Positions 1 to 4,895 of a DNA stretch of 6,515 bases are shown here, in pieces. The number at the start of each line of letters is the position of its first letter. Within the stretch, counting starts at the first letter, position 1. Source of the stretch: JANNRW01 sp031401815 (lineage in GTDB: Bacteria > Desulfobacterota > Desulfuromonadia > Geobacterales > DSM-12255); the NCBI GenBank assembly GCA_031401815.1, contig JANNRW010000358.1:1-6515 (forward strand). Direction: 5' to 3'. A program made the position numbers and the translations under genes. Below the pieces are notes generated by a model. That model was not told the origin of the DNA. It saw only the letters and a list, made by a program, of their open reading frames with translations, and ran no database searches.

Positions 1-243
1 TGAAGTTACTCAAGAGCTAATATTGCAATAAAGCAGATTAACCAAAGACATTTTTACAGGGATGAATGAAGTGGTTGCGCTTTCTGAGACATGTGTGTAA
101 GCAATGAACCTCGCTATTTCAAAAGGAGAGTTCAATGCAACAACATCGTACATGTCTCAGAAAGCGCAACCACTTCATTCATCCCTGTAAAAATGTCTTT
201 GGTTAATCTGCTTTATTGCAATATTAGCTCTTGAGTAACTTCA
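1..243. repeat. Perfect 94-bp inverted repeat with 55-bp spacer
   Basis: Bases 1-94 are the exact reverse complement of 150-243, checked base by base, with a unique spacer at 95-149. The match stops inward at base 94/150, next to the self-complementary hexamer ACATGT. Outward it reaches the first base of the window, so the left arm may be longer. Each arm also carries a 10-bp palindrome, TATTGCAATA (21-30 and 214-223). No transposase is encoded. The spacer has a good Shine-Dalgarno (AAAGGAGAG, 122-130) before an ATG at 135, opening a 23-codon frame that runs into the right arm and stops at 204-206. Possible origins are two head-to-head copies of one insertion-sequence end, a MITE-like fold-back element, or an amplification or assembly chimera. 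The repeat is certain; its identity is not known. Confidence 0.95.
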
Positions 244-326
244 AGAATTGCACCCTTCGACAGGCTCAGGGTGAACGGCTTTTTATACCGTTCGTGCTGA
301 GCTTGTCGAAGCACATCAAGTTACTC
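233..326. repeat. Dispersed-type palindrome (TTCGACAGGCTCAG family) inside a 9-bp inverted repeat
   Basis: Arms at 255-278 and 288-311 are 24 nt each and pair at 20 of 24 positions around a 9-nt loop, giving a strong imperfect hairpin. The core words TTCGACAGGCTCAG and CTGAGCTTGTCGAAG match a palindrome I recognise as scattered between genes in many bacterial genomes, comparable to REP elements. GAGTAACTT (233-241) and its complement AAGTTACTC (318-326) bracket the hairpin. The same 9-mer also occurs at 3-11 through the large inverted repeat. Bases 327-388, up to the integrase remnant, show nothing else I can identify. Whether this hairpin acts as a terminator or RNA stabiliser cannot be told: there is no run of T after either arm. 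Confidence 0.75.
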
Positions 327-388
327 TTTGATAAAGGGTCGCCAACGGCGGCTTGAAACGCTGAATAGTTACTGTTTTTTAGACATAT

Positions 389-868
389 TTGCTGGTGAAA
401 CAATCGTTCAAAAAAGGGTGCGTGTCAAGTGGGAGTTGGCAGGAGAGGAGCCTGGAGAAGAGATGGAGAGAGATGCGCACTACAATTGATCAAACCTGCA
501 CATCCCTTTTTGCGATAGATGTCTTTCAAACCAAGTGCCGTAAAGGAGAGGCTTACAAGCGGGGGCCGTATAAGACAGACAAAGCCTTGCCGGAGAACCC
601 GAACAGGATCGGCATTGAATCAGTTTCGCCGCATGATTTGAGAAGATCGGCGGCAACACTCCTTGCTTCAATAAAAGTACCTTATGAGAGCCGGGAAAGA
701 GTTTTAAACCATACTATTTCTAAGCTGGACAGAACTTATAACCAACATGATTTTGATGATGAAAAGCAGATGGCAATGGAGACTTTCGAGCGCCGGATTA
801 ATAACATCATCACCGGCGTACCTTCAGGAAAGGTTGTCAGTCTACAGGGACGGCGGAAAGCTGTATAG
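389..868 (+). pseudogene. Tyrosine recombinase (phage-type integrase) C-terminal remnant
   Basis: The open frame (TTG start, 159 codons) carries the C-terminal half of a tyrosine recombinase catalytic domain. SPHDLRR at residues 78-84 supplies the His-x-x-Arg motif. LNH at residues 106-108 supplies the third-box His. The Tyr of TYNQHDFDDEK (residues 116-126) is the probable nucleophile. The N-terminal DNA-binding domains and the first catalytic Arg box are missing: integrases of this type are usually about 350-450 residues, and an in-frame stop lies at 380-382. The first 40 or so residues do not look like integrase and may be read through a deletion scar. It should be unable to recombine DNA. 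Its position about 730 bp from the 3' end of a tRNA-Thr gene fits the integration enzyme of a decayed island. The family call is firm; the exact 5' break is not. Confidence 0.8.
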
Positions 869-877
869 AAAACTCCC

Positions 878-910
878 TTGACTCTATACTAAATAATAGT
901 ATAAGGTGAA
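878..910 (+). promoter_or_regulatory. Promoter, operator palindrome and RBS of the toxin-antitoxin operon
   Basis: TTGACT (878-883) is a good -35 box. TATAAG (900-905), 16 bp further on, is a fair -10 box. A perfect 7-bp inverted repeat, TATACTA (885-891) and TAGTATA (897-903) with a 5-nt centre, lies between and across them. That is where an HTH antitoxin would bind to shut off its own operon. AAGGTG (903-908) serves as ribosome binding site for the ATG at 913, so the leader would be very short. Promoter and operator function are inferred from layout. Confidence 0.6.
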
Positions 911-912
911 TT

Positions 913-1191
913 ATGAACTGGACTGTTGAGATACACAATAACGTTGCAAAACAGCTATCTAAGCTCCCATCAAAAATAATTGATCGGCTGGGACTACTGA
1001 TAGCTGAAATCGAAGTTTCCGGCCCGGTGCGTGGTAACTGGCAAAACTACTCAAAACTTACCGGCAACAAGCACCATTGCCACATAAAGAAGGGAAATCC
1101 CACATACGTTGCAGTATGGGAAGAAATTGACAAAAGCATCCAGCTTGTGGAGGTTAAATATGTTGGAACACACGAAAAAGCACCCTACTAA
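913..1191 (+). CDS. RelE/HigB-like toxin of a type II toxin-antitoxin system
   Basis: This 92-residue protein has the size and layout of RelE-superfamily toxins. An N-terminal helical hairpin (residues 1-36, including KQLSKLPSKIIDRL) is followed by a beta-rich core with NWQNYSKL (42-49), HHCHIKKGNPTYVAVWE (54-70) and a C-terminal LVEVKYVGTHEKAPY (78-92). The HCH..K..PTYV.VWE and YVGTHEKAPY signatures fit the group annotated as cytotoxic translational repressors. Members of the superfamily commonly cut ribosome-bound mRNA; that activity is inferred here. The ATG at 913 follows AAGGTG at a good distance. The antitoxin start lies inside this gene (32-nt overlap), so the pair is translationally coupled. 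Toxin-first order is like higBA. The gene looks intact. It sits between an integrase remnant and a tRNA, as expected of an island-borne module. Confidence 0.8.
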   Translation: MNWTVEIHNNVAKQLSKLPSKIIDRLGLLIAEIEVSGPVRGNWQNYSKLTGNKHHCHIKKGNPTYVAVWEEIDKSIQLVEVKYVGTHEKAPY

Positions 1192-1522
1192 AAAAGGGCT
1201 TATCCCTCTCAAGGTTATGGTTCACCCCTCTAACGTCAACCGTGTTCTTAGCTACGTAAAAACTATTGAGGCGGAAAAGGAGAGCCCATCGCGTCCATGG
1301 CGTGAAGTTATCCAGGAACTGCGCCCGAATGAGCCTGTAGTTGCGGGTATCCTTCGTGGGGCACGTGACAAGGCAGCACTGACACAGACAAGGCTTTCTG
1401 AACTTACCGGAATTCCGCAAAGGCATATCAGTGAGATGGAGCAGGGCAAAAGACCCATTGGCAAGGAGAGCGCCAGAAAGCTTGCAAAGGCGCTTGAAAC
1501 TGATTACCGGATTTTTCTGTAG
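1160..1522 (+). CDS. HTH (XRE/HigA-like) antitoxin
   Basis: This is a 120-residue protein with a C-terminal Cro/C1-type helix-turn-helix at about residues 64-113 (LTQTRLSELTGIPQRHISEM, then RPIGKESARKLAKAL). The N-terminal 60 residues are charged and probably form the toxin-neutralising part. The start was placed at 1160 because GGAGG at 1149-1153 sits 6 nt before it. A longer reading from the ATG at 1109 would overlap the toxin by 83 nt and lacks such a site. The family binds its toxin, and the HTH represses the operon, most likely through the palindrome at 885-903. The protein ends at the core of the HTH domain, so it is complete. The DNA-binding call is firm; pairing with the upstream toxin is inferred from overlap and family habit. 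Confidence 0.8.
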   Translation: MLEHTKKHPTKKGLIPLKVMVHPSNVNRVLSYVKTIEAEKESPSRPWREVIQELRPNEPVVAGILRGARDKAALTQTRLSELTGIPQRHISEMEQGKRPIGKESARKLAKALETDYRIFL

Positions 1523-1557
1523 GATGAAAGTTACCAGAGGTTACACTTCAACCAGAT

Positions 1558-1594
1558 AAACAAAAAGGGCTACAGCCTTAAACTGTAACCCCTT
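1558..1594 (-). terminator. Intrinsic terminator after tRNA-Thr / thi operon
   Basis: On the minus strand, TTACAG (1588-1583) pairs with CTGTAG (1575-1570), one pair being a G-U wobble. The stem extends by three G-C pairs and, after a bulged G, two A-U pairs, around a 7-nt loop. TTTTTGTTT follows (1566-1558). It starts 7 nt past the CCA end of the tRNA. The plus-strand reading, after the antitoxin, lacks a clear U-run and would be weaker. Confidence 0.7.
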
Positions 1595-1601
1595 GAATTT
1601 C

Positions 1602-1676
1602 TGGAGCCGATGAGCGGATTTGAACCGCTGACCTGCTGATTACGAATCAGCTGCACTACCCCTGTGCTACATCGGC
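1602..1676 (-). tRNA. tRNA-Thr (anticodon CGT)
   Basis: A full cloverleaf reads on the minus strand. The acceptor GCCGATG pairs with CATCGGC. The D stem is GCAC/GTGC. The anticodon stem GCTGA/TCAGC holds the 7-nt loop TTCGTAA, so the anticodon is CGT (1642-1644, complement strand), which reads ACG threonine codons. The T stem AGCGG/CCGCT holds the loop TTCAAAT. The discriminator is T and CCA is encoded (1604-1602). The gene lies 56 nt after the thiC stop on the same strand, so read-through from the thi operon is possible. Its 3' end faces the toxin-antitoxin and integrase remnant, the usual geometry when a tRNA 3' end is an attachment site. No second copy of the 3' end is visible in the window. 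Confidence 0.97.
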
Positions 1677-1707
1677 TTATTACGATTTCAAATCGGACTT
1701 ACGGACT

Positions 1708-1736
1708 TTTTTAAAGGATTTCTCTCTTGTCGTCAA
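1708..1736 (-). promoter_or_regulatory. Possible own promoter of tRNA-Thr
   Basis: TTGACG (1736-1731, minus strand) overlaps the thiC stop codon TGA. TAAAAA (1713-1708) follows after a 17-bp spacer. Transcription would begin about 25 nt before the tRNA. The -10 match is only 4 of 6, so this is a candidate only. Confidence 0.35.
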
Positions 1737-3034
1737 TCTTTCCTTTGCTCTTTTTCCATGGCGTCATCCATCACCTTGTAAGCGCAGAACTCTCCGCACA
1801 TGGTGCAGGCACCGTGATCTGCAACCCCTGATTCGGCGCGAAGCTGTCTGGCCTTGTCAGGATCTAGCGCCAGGGCGAACTGCCCCTCCCAGTCGAGCTT
1901 CTTGCGGCATTTTGCCATGGCAATGTCCTGCTCTATCGCCCCTTTCACCCCTTTGACAATGTCACCGGCATGAGCTGCGATCCGGGAGGCAATGACCCCG
2001 TCGCGCACATCCTGTACCGACGGCAGCTTAAGGTGCTCTGAAGGGGTTACGTAGCAGAGAAAGTCGGCACCTGCTGCTGCTGCAACTGTCCCGCCGATGG
2101 CACATGTTATATGATCGTAGCCCGGAGCTATATCGGTCACCAGAGGGCCCAGCACATAAAACGGAGCACCGTGGCAGAGCCGCTTCTGCAACATGATGTT
2201 GGCTTTTATCTGGTTAAGCGGCATATGCCCAGGCCCCTCTATCATGACCTGTACCCCAGCATCCCAGGCTCGCTGGGTCAGTTCGCCCAGAATGATAAGT
2301 TCATGAATCTGAGCCCGGTCAGTAGCATCCGCCAGACAGCCGGGGCGAAAACCATCCCCCAGTGAGAGGGTGATGTCGTACTGCCTGACGATCTGCAAAA
2401 GCTGGTCGTAGTGCTCGAACAGGGGATTCTCCATGTTATTGTACGCCATCCACTCGATGGTGAAAGCACCACCACGCGAGACTACATCCATGATCCGCCC
2501 TTCGTTTTTCATCCGCTCCACGGTGCTTCTCGTTACACCGCAATGCACGGTGATGAAATCGACCCCGTCTTCGGCATGCTTCACAATTCCGGCAAAAATA
2601 TCATCAACCGTCATATCGACAATCGCCTTCTTCTTCACCCTCACCGCATCAAGGGCGGCCTGATAAAGAGGCACCGAACCGATACATGCGCCTGTTTCGG
2701 CAATGATAGCCCGCCTGATCTCGTCCACAGGCCCGCCGGTCGAGAGATCCATGATGGCGTCGGCACCGTATTTCACGGCAGTGCGGGCTTTTTCCAGCTC
2801 TTTTGAAATATCAAGGTCATCTGCTGAAGAGCCGATATTGGCGTTCACCTTGGTGCGAAGCCCCTTTCCGACCGGGAGAGGTGTGCCATTTAAATGCTTC
2901 AGATTGTGACAGATGATGATATTGCCTTGAGCTATGCCGTCCCGGATGAATTCAGGCGTCACCCCTTCGGCAAGGGCAGCGGCCTTCATTTTATCGGTGA
3001 TTATCCCCTGGCGGGCGTAGTCTAGCTGGGTCAT
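1733..3034 (-). CDS. thiC: Phosphomethylpyrimidine synthase ThiC (short form)
   Basis: This radical-SAM enzyme of the cytoplasm rearranges aminoimidazole ribotide into HMP phosphate, the pyrimidine half of thiamine. The 433-residue protein matches ThiC throughout: VNANIGSS (63-70), DLSTGG (96-101), SRGGAF (186-191), SLGDGFRPGC (224-233), EGPGHMPL (266-273), PGYDHIT (304-310) and CYVTPSEHL (327-335). EGPGH and GYDH carry the family's metal-binding histidines. The C-terminal cluster motif is C410-TM-C413-GEF-C417, spaced CX2CX3C, where the long enzymes such as E. coli ThiC have CX2CX4C. Length fits the short class, which lacks the N-terminal extension of the roughly 630-residue enzymes. The start is the ATG at 3034, with CAGGAG upstream. 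An in-frame ATG at 3094 would only add 20 residues translated from a tandem repeat. It is second in the operon, 82 nt after thiED, and shares its TPP riboswitch. Confidence 0.97.
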   Translation of the reverse strand: MTQLDYARQGIITDKMKAAALAEGVTPEFIRDGIAQGNIIICHNLKHLNGTPLPVGKGLRTKVNANIGSSADDLDISKELEKARTAVKYGADAIMDLSTGGPVDEIRRAIIAETGACIGSVPLYQAALDAVRVKKKAIVDMTVDDIFAGIVKHAEDGVDFITVHCGVTRSTVERMKNEGRIMDVVSRGGAFTIEWMAYNNMENPLFEHYDQLLQIVRQYDITLSLGDGFRPGCLADATDRAQIHELIILGELTQRAWDAGVQVMIEGPGHMPLNQIKANIMLQKRLCHGAPFYVLGPLVTDIAPGYDHITCAIGGTVAAAAGADFLCYVTPSEHLKLPSVQDVRDGVIASRIAAHAGDIVKGVKGAIEQDIAMAKCRKKLDWEGQFALALDPDKARQLRAESGVADHGACTMCGEFCAYKVMDDAMEKEQRKD

Positions 3035-3047
3035 TAGGTACTCCTGG

Positions 3048-3122
3048 GAGTCGTTGAGTTGTTGAGTCGTTGAGTTGTTGAGTGATTGAGGCAAGTCTTA
3101 CCTTTAAACTACTCGACTACTC
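3048..3122. repeat. 8-bp tandem repeat array with two inverted units, between thiED and thiC
   Basis: Five 8-bp units stand head to tail on the plus strand at 3048-3087: GAGTCGTT, GAGTTGTT, GAGTCGTT, GAGTTGTT, GAGTGATT. The first four alternate, giving a 16-bp higher-order period. Two related units lie in the opposite orientation at 3107-3122 (GAGTAGTC and GAGTAGTT on the minus strand), and the first contains the TAG stop of thiED. In the mRNA these two could pair with the array (7 of 8 bases per unit in the best register), putting a hairpin between the thiED stop and the thiC ribosome binding site. Such arrays are prone to slippage. No function is established. Confidence 0.85.
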
Positions 3123-4565
3123 ACCATGTTGTTGCTGCATTACTTTTGCTGCGAGAAAATGATTCACCGGCCCGTGCCCCTGCCCAAGTGGACGGGCAAG
3201 CCGGATTGCTTCAGTAATAAAATCCTTGGCTCTTGCAATGGCGACCGGGAGCGGCTCTCCCTGCGCCAGAAATGTTGCTATTGCCGATGCGAGAGTGCAG
3301 CCTGTGCCGTGCGTGTTGTGCGACTCAAGCCGGATCGAGCAGTAGCGGGTGAAGTTGCTCCCGTCGAAAAACAGATCTACTGATTCTCCACCTCCCATAT
3401 GCCCCCCCTTGATCAGGACGTTGCGGGCACCTGACTGATGAAGCGCTTCAGCAGCCTTTTCCATGCTTCTCTCATCAGTGATCTTCATGCCGGATAGCGC
3501 CTCAGCCTCGGGTACGTTGGGGGTGAGAAGATATGCAAGCGGGAGCAGCCCTGATCTGAACGCCGCTACGGCAGAGTCGTCTACAAGGCTTGCGCCCCCT
3601 TTGGCGATCATCACCGGATCGACTACCACCATTTTTATATTGTGGTCGACAATCTTTCGAGCCAGTGAGCAGATGATATCAGATGAAAAGAGCATGCCGG
3701 TCTTGATCAGATCAACCGGGATATCAGTTAAAACAGTCTCCAGTTGAAGGGAGACAAACTCCGGAGTGGCTGCCTGGATACCGGTTACTCCAAGGGTATT
3801 CTGGGCAGTAAGTGCGGTTATGACCGAAGCGCCATAAGAGCCGAGCAGGGTGATTGTCTTAAGGTCAGCCTGAATCCCTGCGCCACCCCCTGAGTCGCTC
3901 CCGGCTACAGTCAGGACGCTCCCTCTGGGGTACGGCTGCTGCCTGTTGAACAGGGTTTTCAACTCTGCTGCCGCCAGAGCCGGTTCATCGTGAGACATTA
4001 CTGCCGAGATGACCGCCAGGCAATCAGCCCCTGCATCAATCACCTGCGCTGCGTTGTCACGTGTAATACCGCCAATGGCGACTATCGGTATGTTGATGCC
4101 GGGTCTCACCTTTGCCAGAAGTGAAGGCTCTGCAAGATGGGTGATCTCCTTGCTTGCTGACTGAAACATGGCGCCAAAACCGATGTAGTCTGCGCCGGCG
4201 CTCTGGGCGGCGAGCGCTTCTGGCAGATCATGCGTGGAGATCCCTACAAGCTTCCCCTCACCCAGAATACGTCGAGCCTCCATGATATCGCCATCATCCT
4301 GACCAAGATGAACTCCGTCGGCATCAAGCTCTTTGGCAAGGGCAGAGTCATCGTTGACAATAAAGATGACACCGGCCTCACGGCAAAGCTTTCCGAGCTC
4401 TCTCCCCAGTTGCACTCTTTCAGCAGTATCGTGCGTTTTGGAGCGGAACTGGAGAGCTGTAATCCAGGGGATGGCAGCCCTGACCCGCTCGACCAGGTTA
4501 TCCCCGTGATCGGTTATGAGGTAGACCCCGTTCATCCGTTCTCTCAATCTGTCTCTTGCCGTCAT
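3117..4565 (-). CDS. thiED: Bifunctional thiamine-phosphate synthase / HMP(-P) kinase (ThiE-ThiD fusion)
   Basis: This is a 482-residue two-domain cytoplasmic enzyme. The ThiE half (about 11-206) joins HMP-PP to thiazole phosphate. It shows YLITD (15-19), LQFRSK (38-43, usually QLR.K), NDD (71-73), DGVHLGQDD (83-91), GADYIGFG (124-131) and IVAIGGI (161-167). The ThiD half (about 215-475) phosphorylates HMP and HMP-P. It shows VAGSDSGGGAGIQADLKT (220-237), KTGML (288-292), VVVDPVM (313-319), LLTPNVPEAEAL (346-357), IKGGHMGGG (385-393) and the anion-hole motif HGTGCTLASA (419-428). The join is a short linker around 206-214. The ThiE diphosphate-loop region reads GAMFQSASK (131-139) rather than the common GP.FPT.TK. 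The start at 4565 follows GGAG with a 4-nt gap; a longer frame to 4694 would translate the riboswitch. It is the first gene of the operon, followed by thiC, and is controlled by the upstream TPP riboswitch. Confidence 0.95.
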   Translation of the reverse strand: MTARDRLRERMNGVYLITDHGDNLVERVRAAIPWITALQFRSKTHDTAERVQLGRELGKLCREAGVIFIVNDDSALAKELDADGVHLGQDDGDIMEARRILGEGKLVGISTHDLPEALAAQSAGADYIGFGAMFQSASKEITHLAEPSLLAKVRPGINIPIVAIGGITRDNAAQVIDAGADCLAVISAVMSHDEPALAAAELKTLFNRQQPYPRGSVLTVAGSDSGGGAGIQADLKTITLLGSYGASVITALTAQNTLGVTGIQAATPEFVSLQLETVLTDIPVDLIKTGMLFSSDIICSLARKIVDHNIKMVVVDPVMIAKGGASLVDDSAVAAFRSGLLPLAYLLTPNVPEAEALSGMKITDERSMEKAAEALHQSGARNVLIKGGHMGGGESVDLFFDGSNFTRYCSIRLESHNTHGTGCTLASAIATFLAQGEPLPVAIARAKDFITEAIRLARPLGQGHGPVNHFLAAKVMQQQHGE

Positions 4566-4575
4566 GGTGCTCCAT

Positions 4576-4603
4576 AAAAAAAGCCGCGACAAAAAGTCAC
4601 GGC
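4576..4603 (-). terminator. Riboswitch-controlled intrinsic terminator
   Basis: On the minus strand GCCGTGAC (4603-4596) pairs with GTCGCGGC (4590-4583), 8 bp with one G-U, around a TTTTT loop, followed by seven T (4582-4576). It ends 10 nt before the thiED start codon, so termination would cut the transcript just before the ribosome binding site. It is the OFF arm of the TPP riboswitch upstream. Confidence 0.9.
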
Positions 4604-4638
4604 TTCCAGAAAAAGATGAATCAGATGTCTTCTGGCCG
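4600..4638 (-). promoter_or_regulatory. Predicted antiterminator helix
   Basis: CGGCCAGAA (4638-4630, minus strand) can pair with TTCTGG (4611-4606) and, past a 3-nt bulge, CCG (4602-4600). The CCG belongs to the 5' arm of the terminator. The CGGC at the other end belongs to the 3' strand of aptamer helix P1. The helix is therefore exclusive with both, as an ON-state antiterminator should be. This is a hand-made pairing, not a folding calculation. Confidence 0.55.
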
Positions 4639-4724
4639 CTTCCCTCCGCCGGCATGACCCGGATCAGGTATTCGGGGTTCGAGGCTTGCCTCATCTCAGT
4701 TCGTCTTGAACTCCCCCAGCTGGC
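4635..4724 (-). promoter_or_regulatory. TPP riboswitch aptamer (THI element)
   Basis: The minus strand carries the conserved THI-box words in order. GGGGG (4717-4713) opens P2 and pairs with CCCC (4677-4674). Stem P3 is AGTTC/GAACT, then the pyrimidine-sensing CTGAGATGAG. An optional stem P3a is GAGGC/GCCTC. The diphosphate-sensing arm follows as ACCTGATCCGGGTCATGCC (4669-4651) and GGCGGAGGGA. Helix P1 can be drawn as GCC(A)GCT (4724-4718) with AGCGGC (4640-4635). TPP binding should stabilise P1, hold back CGGC from the antiterminator and free the terminator at 4576-4603, lowering thiED-thiC transcription when thiamine is plentiful. The class assignment is secure from motif order and from its thiamine genes. 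The switching route is inferred. Confidence 0.95.
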
Positions 4725-4895
4725 ATGTGTTGGTCAACCTAGACTATAAAGGGCTGAAAGTCAACGAAGATTATCTTGCAGAAGCAGTCGGGTCAGCCTT
4801 GAAATGGCAGATTTTATAGCCGGTTTTCCTTTACATACTTAAGAGATAAGTGATAGAAAGCTGATGATCGGTCAAGTCATGAAAAAGGAGCATCC

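Noticed and set aside
1..326. CRISPR array
   Set aside because: The repeats are inverted, not regularly spaced direct repeats with unique spacers, and there are no cas genes.
1109..1159. Earlier antitoxin start (ATG at 1109)
   Set aside because: It lacks an RBS as good as the GGAGG before 1160 and adds residues that do not look like the family.
1558..1594. Terminator for the toxin-antitoxin operon (plus strand)
   Set aside because: The hairpin can form, but the plus-strand side is followed by TTGAATTT rather than a U-run; the minus-strand reading is much better.
2411..2806. 131-codon plus-strand frame
   Set aside because: It is a shadow of thiC on the other strand, with no RBS or family resemblance.
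3035..3094. Longer N-terminus for ThiC (ATG at 3094)
   Set aside because: The extra 20 residues come from the 8-bp tandem repeat; a proper RBS precedes the ATG at 3034.
4566..4694. Longer N-terminus for the ThiE-ThiD protein (in-frame ATG at 4694)
   Set aside because: Those 43 codons are the riboswitch aptamer and terminator read as protein; GGAG precedes the ATG at 4565, and the ThiE homology begins just after it.
4736..4771. Promoter for the thi operon (TTGACT at 4764-4759, TATAGT at 4748-4743, minus strand)
   Set aside because: The two boxes are only 10 bp apart, and the hexamer at correct spacing (TAGGTT) is poor; a promoter must be near here but I cannot place it.
4799..4858. Promoter for alr (TTGAAA at 4799 or TTTACA at 4830)
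   Set aside because: Neither has a convincing -10 box at 16-18 bp.
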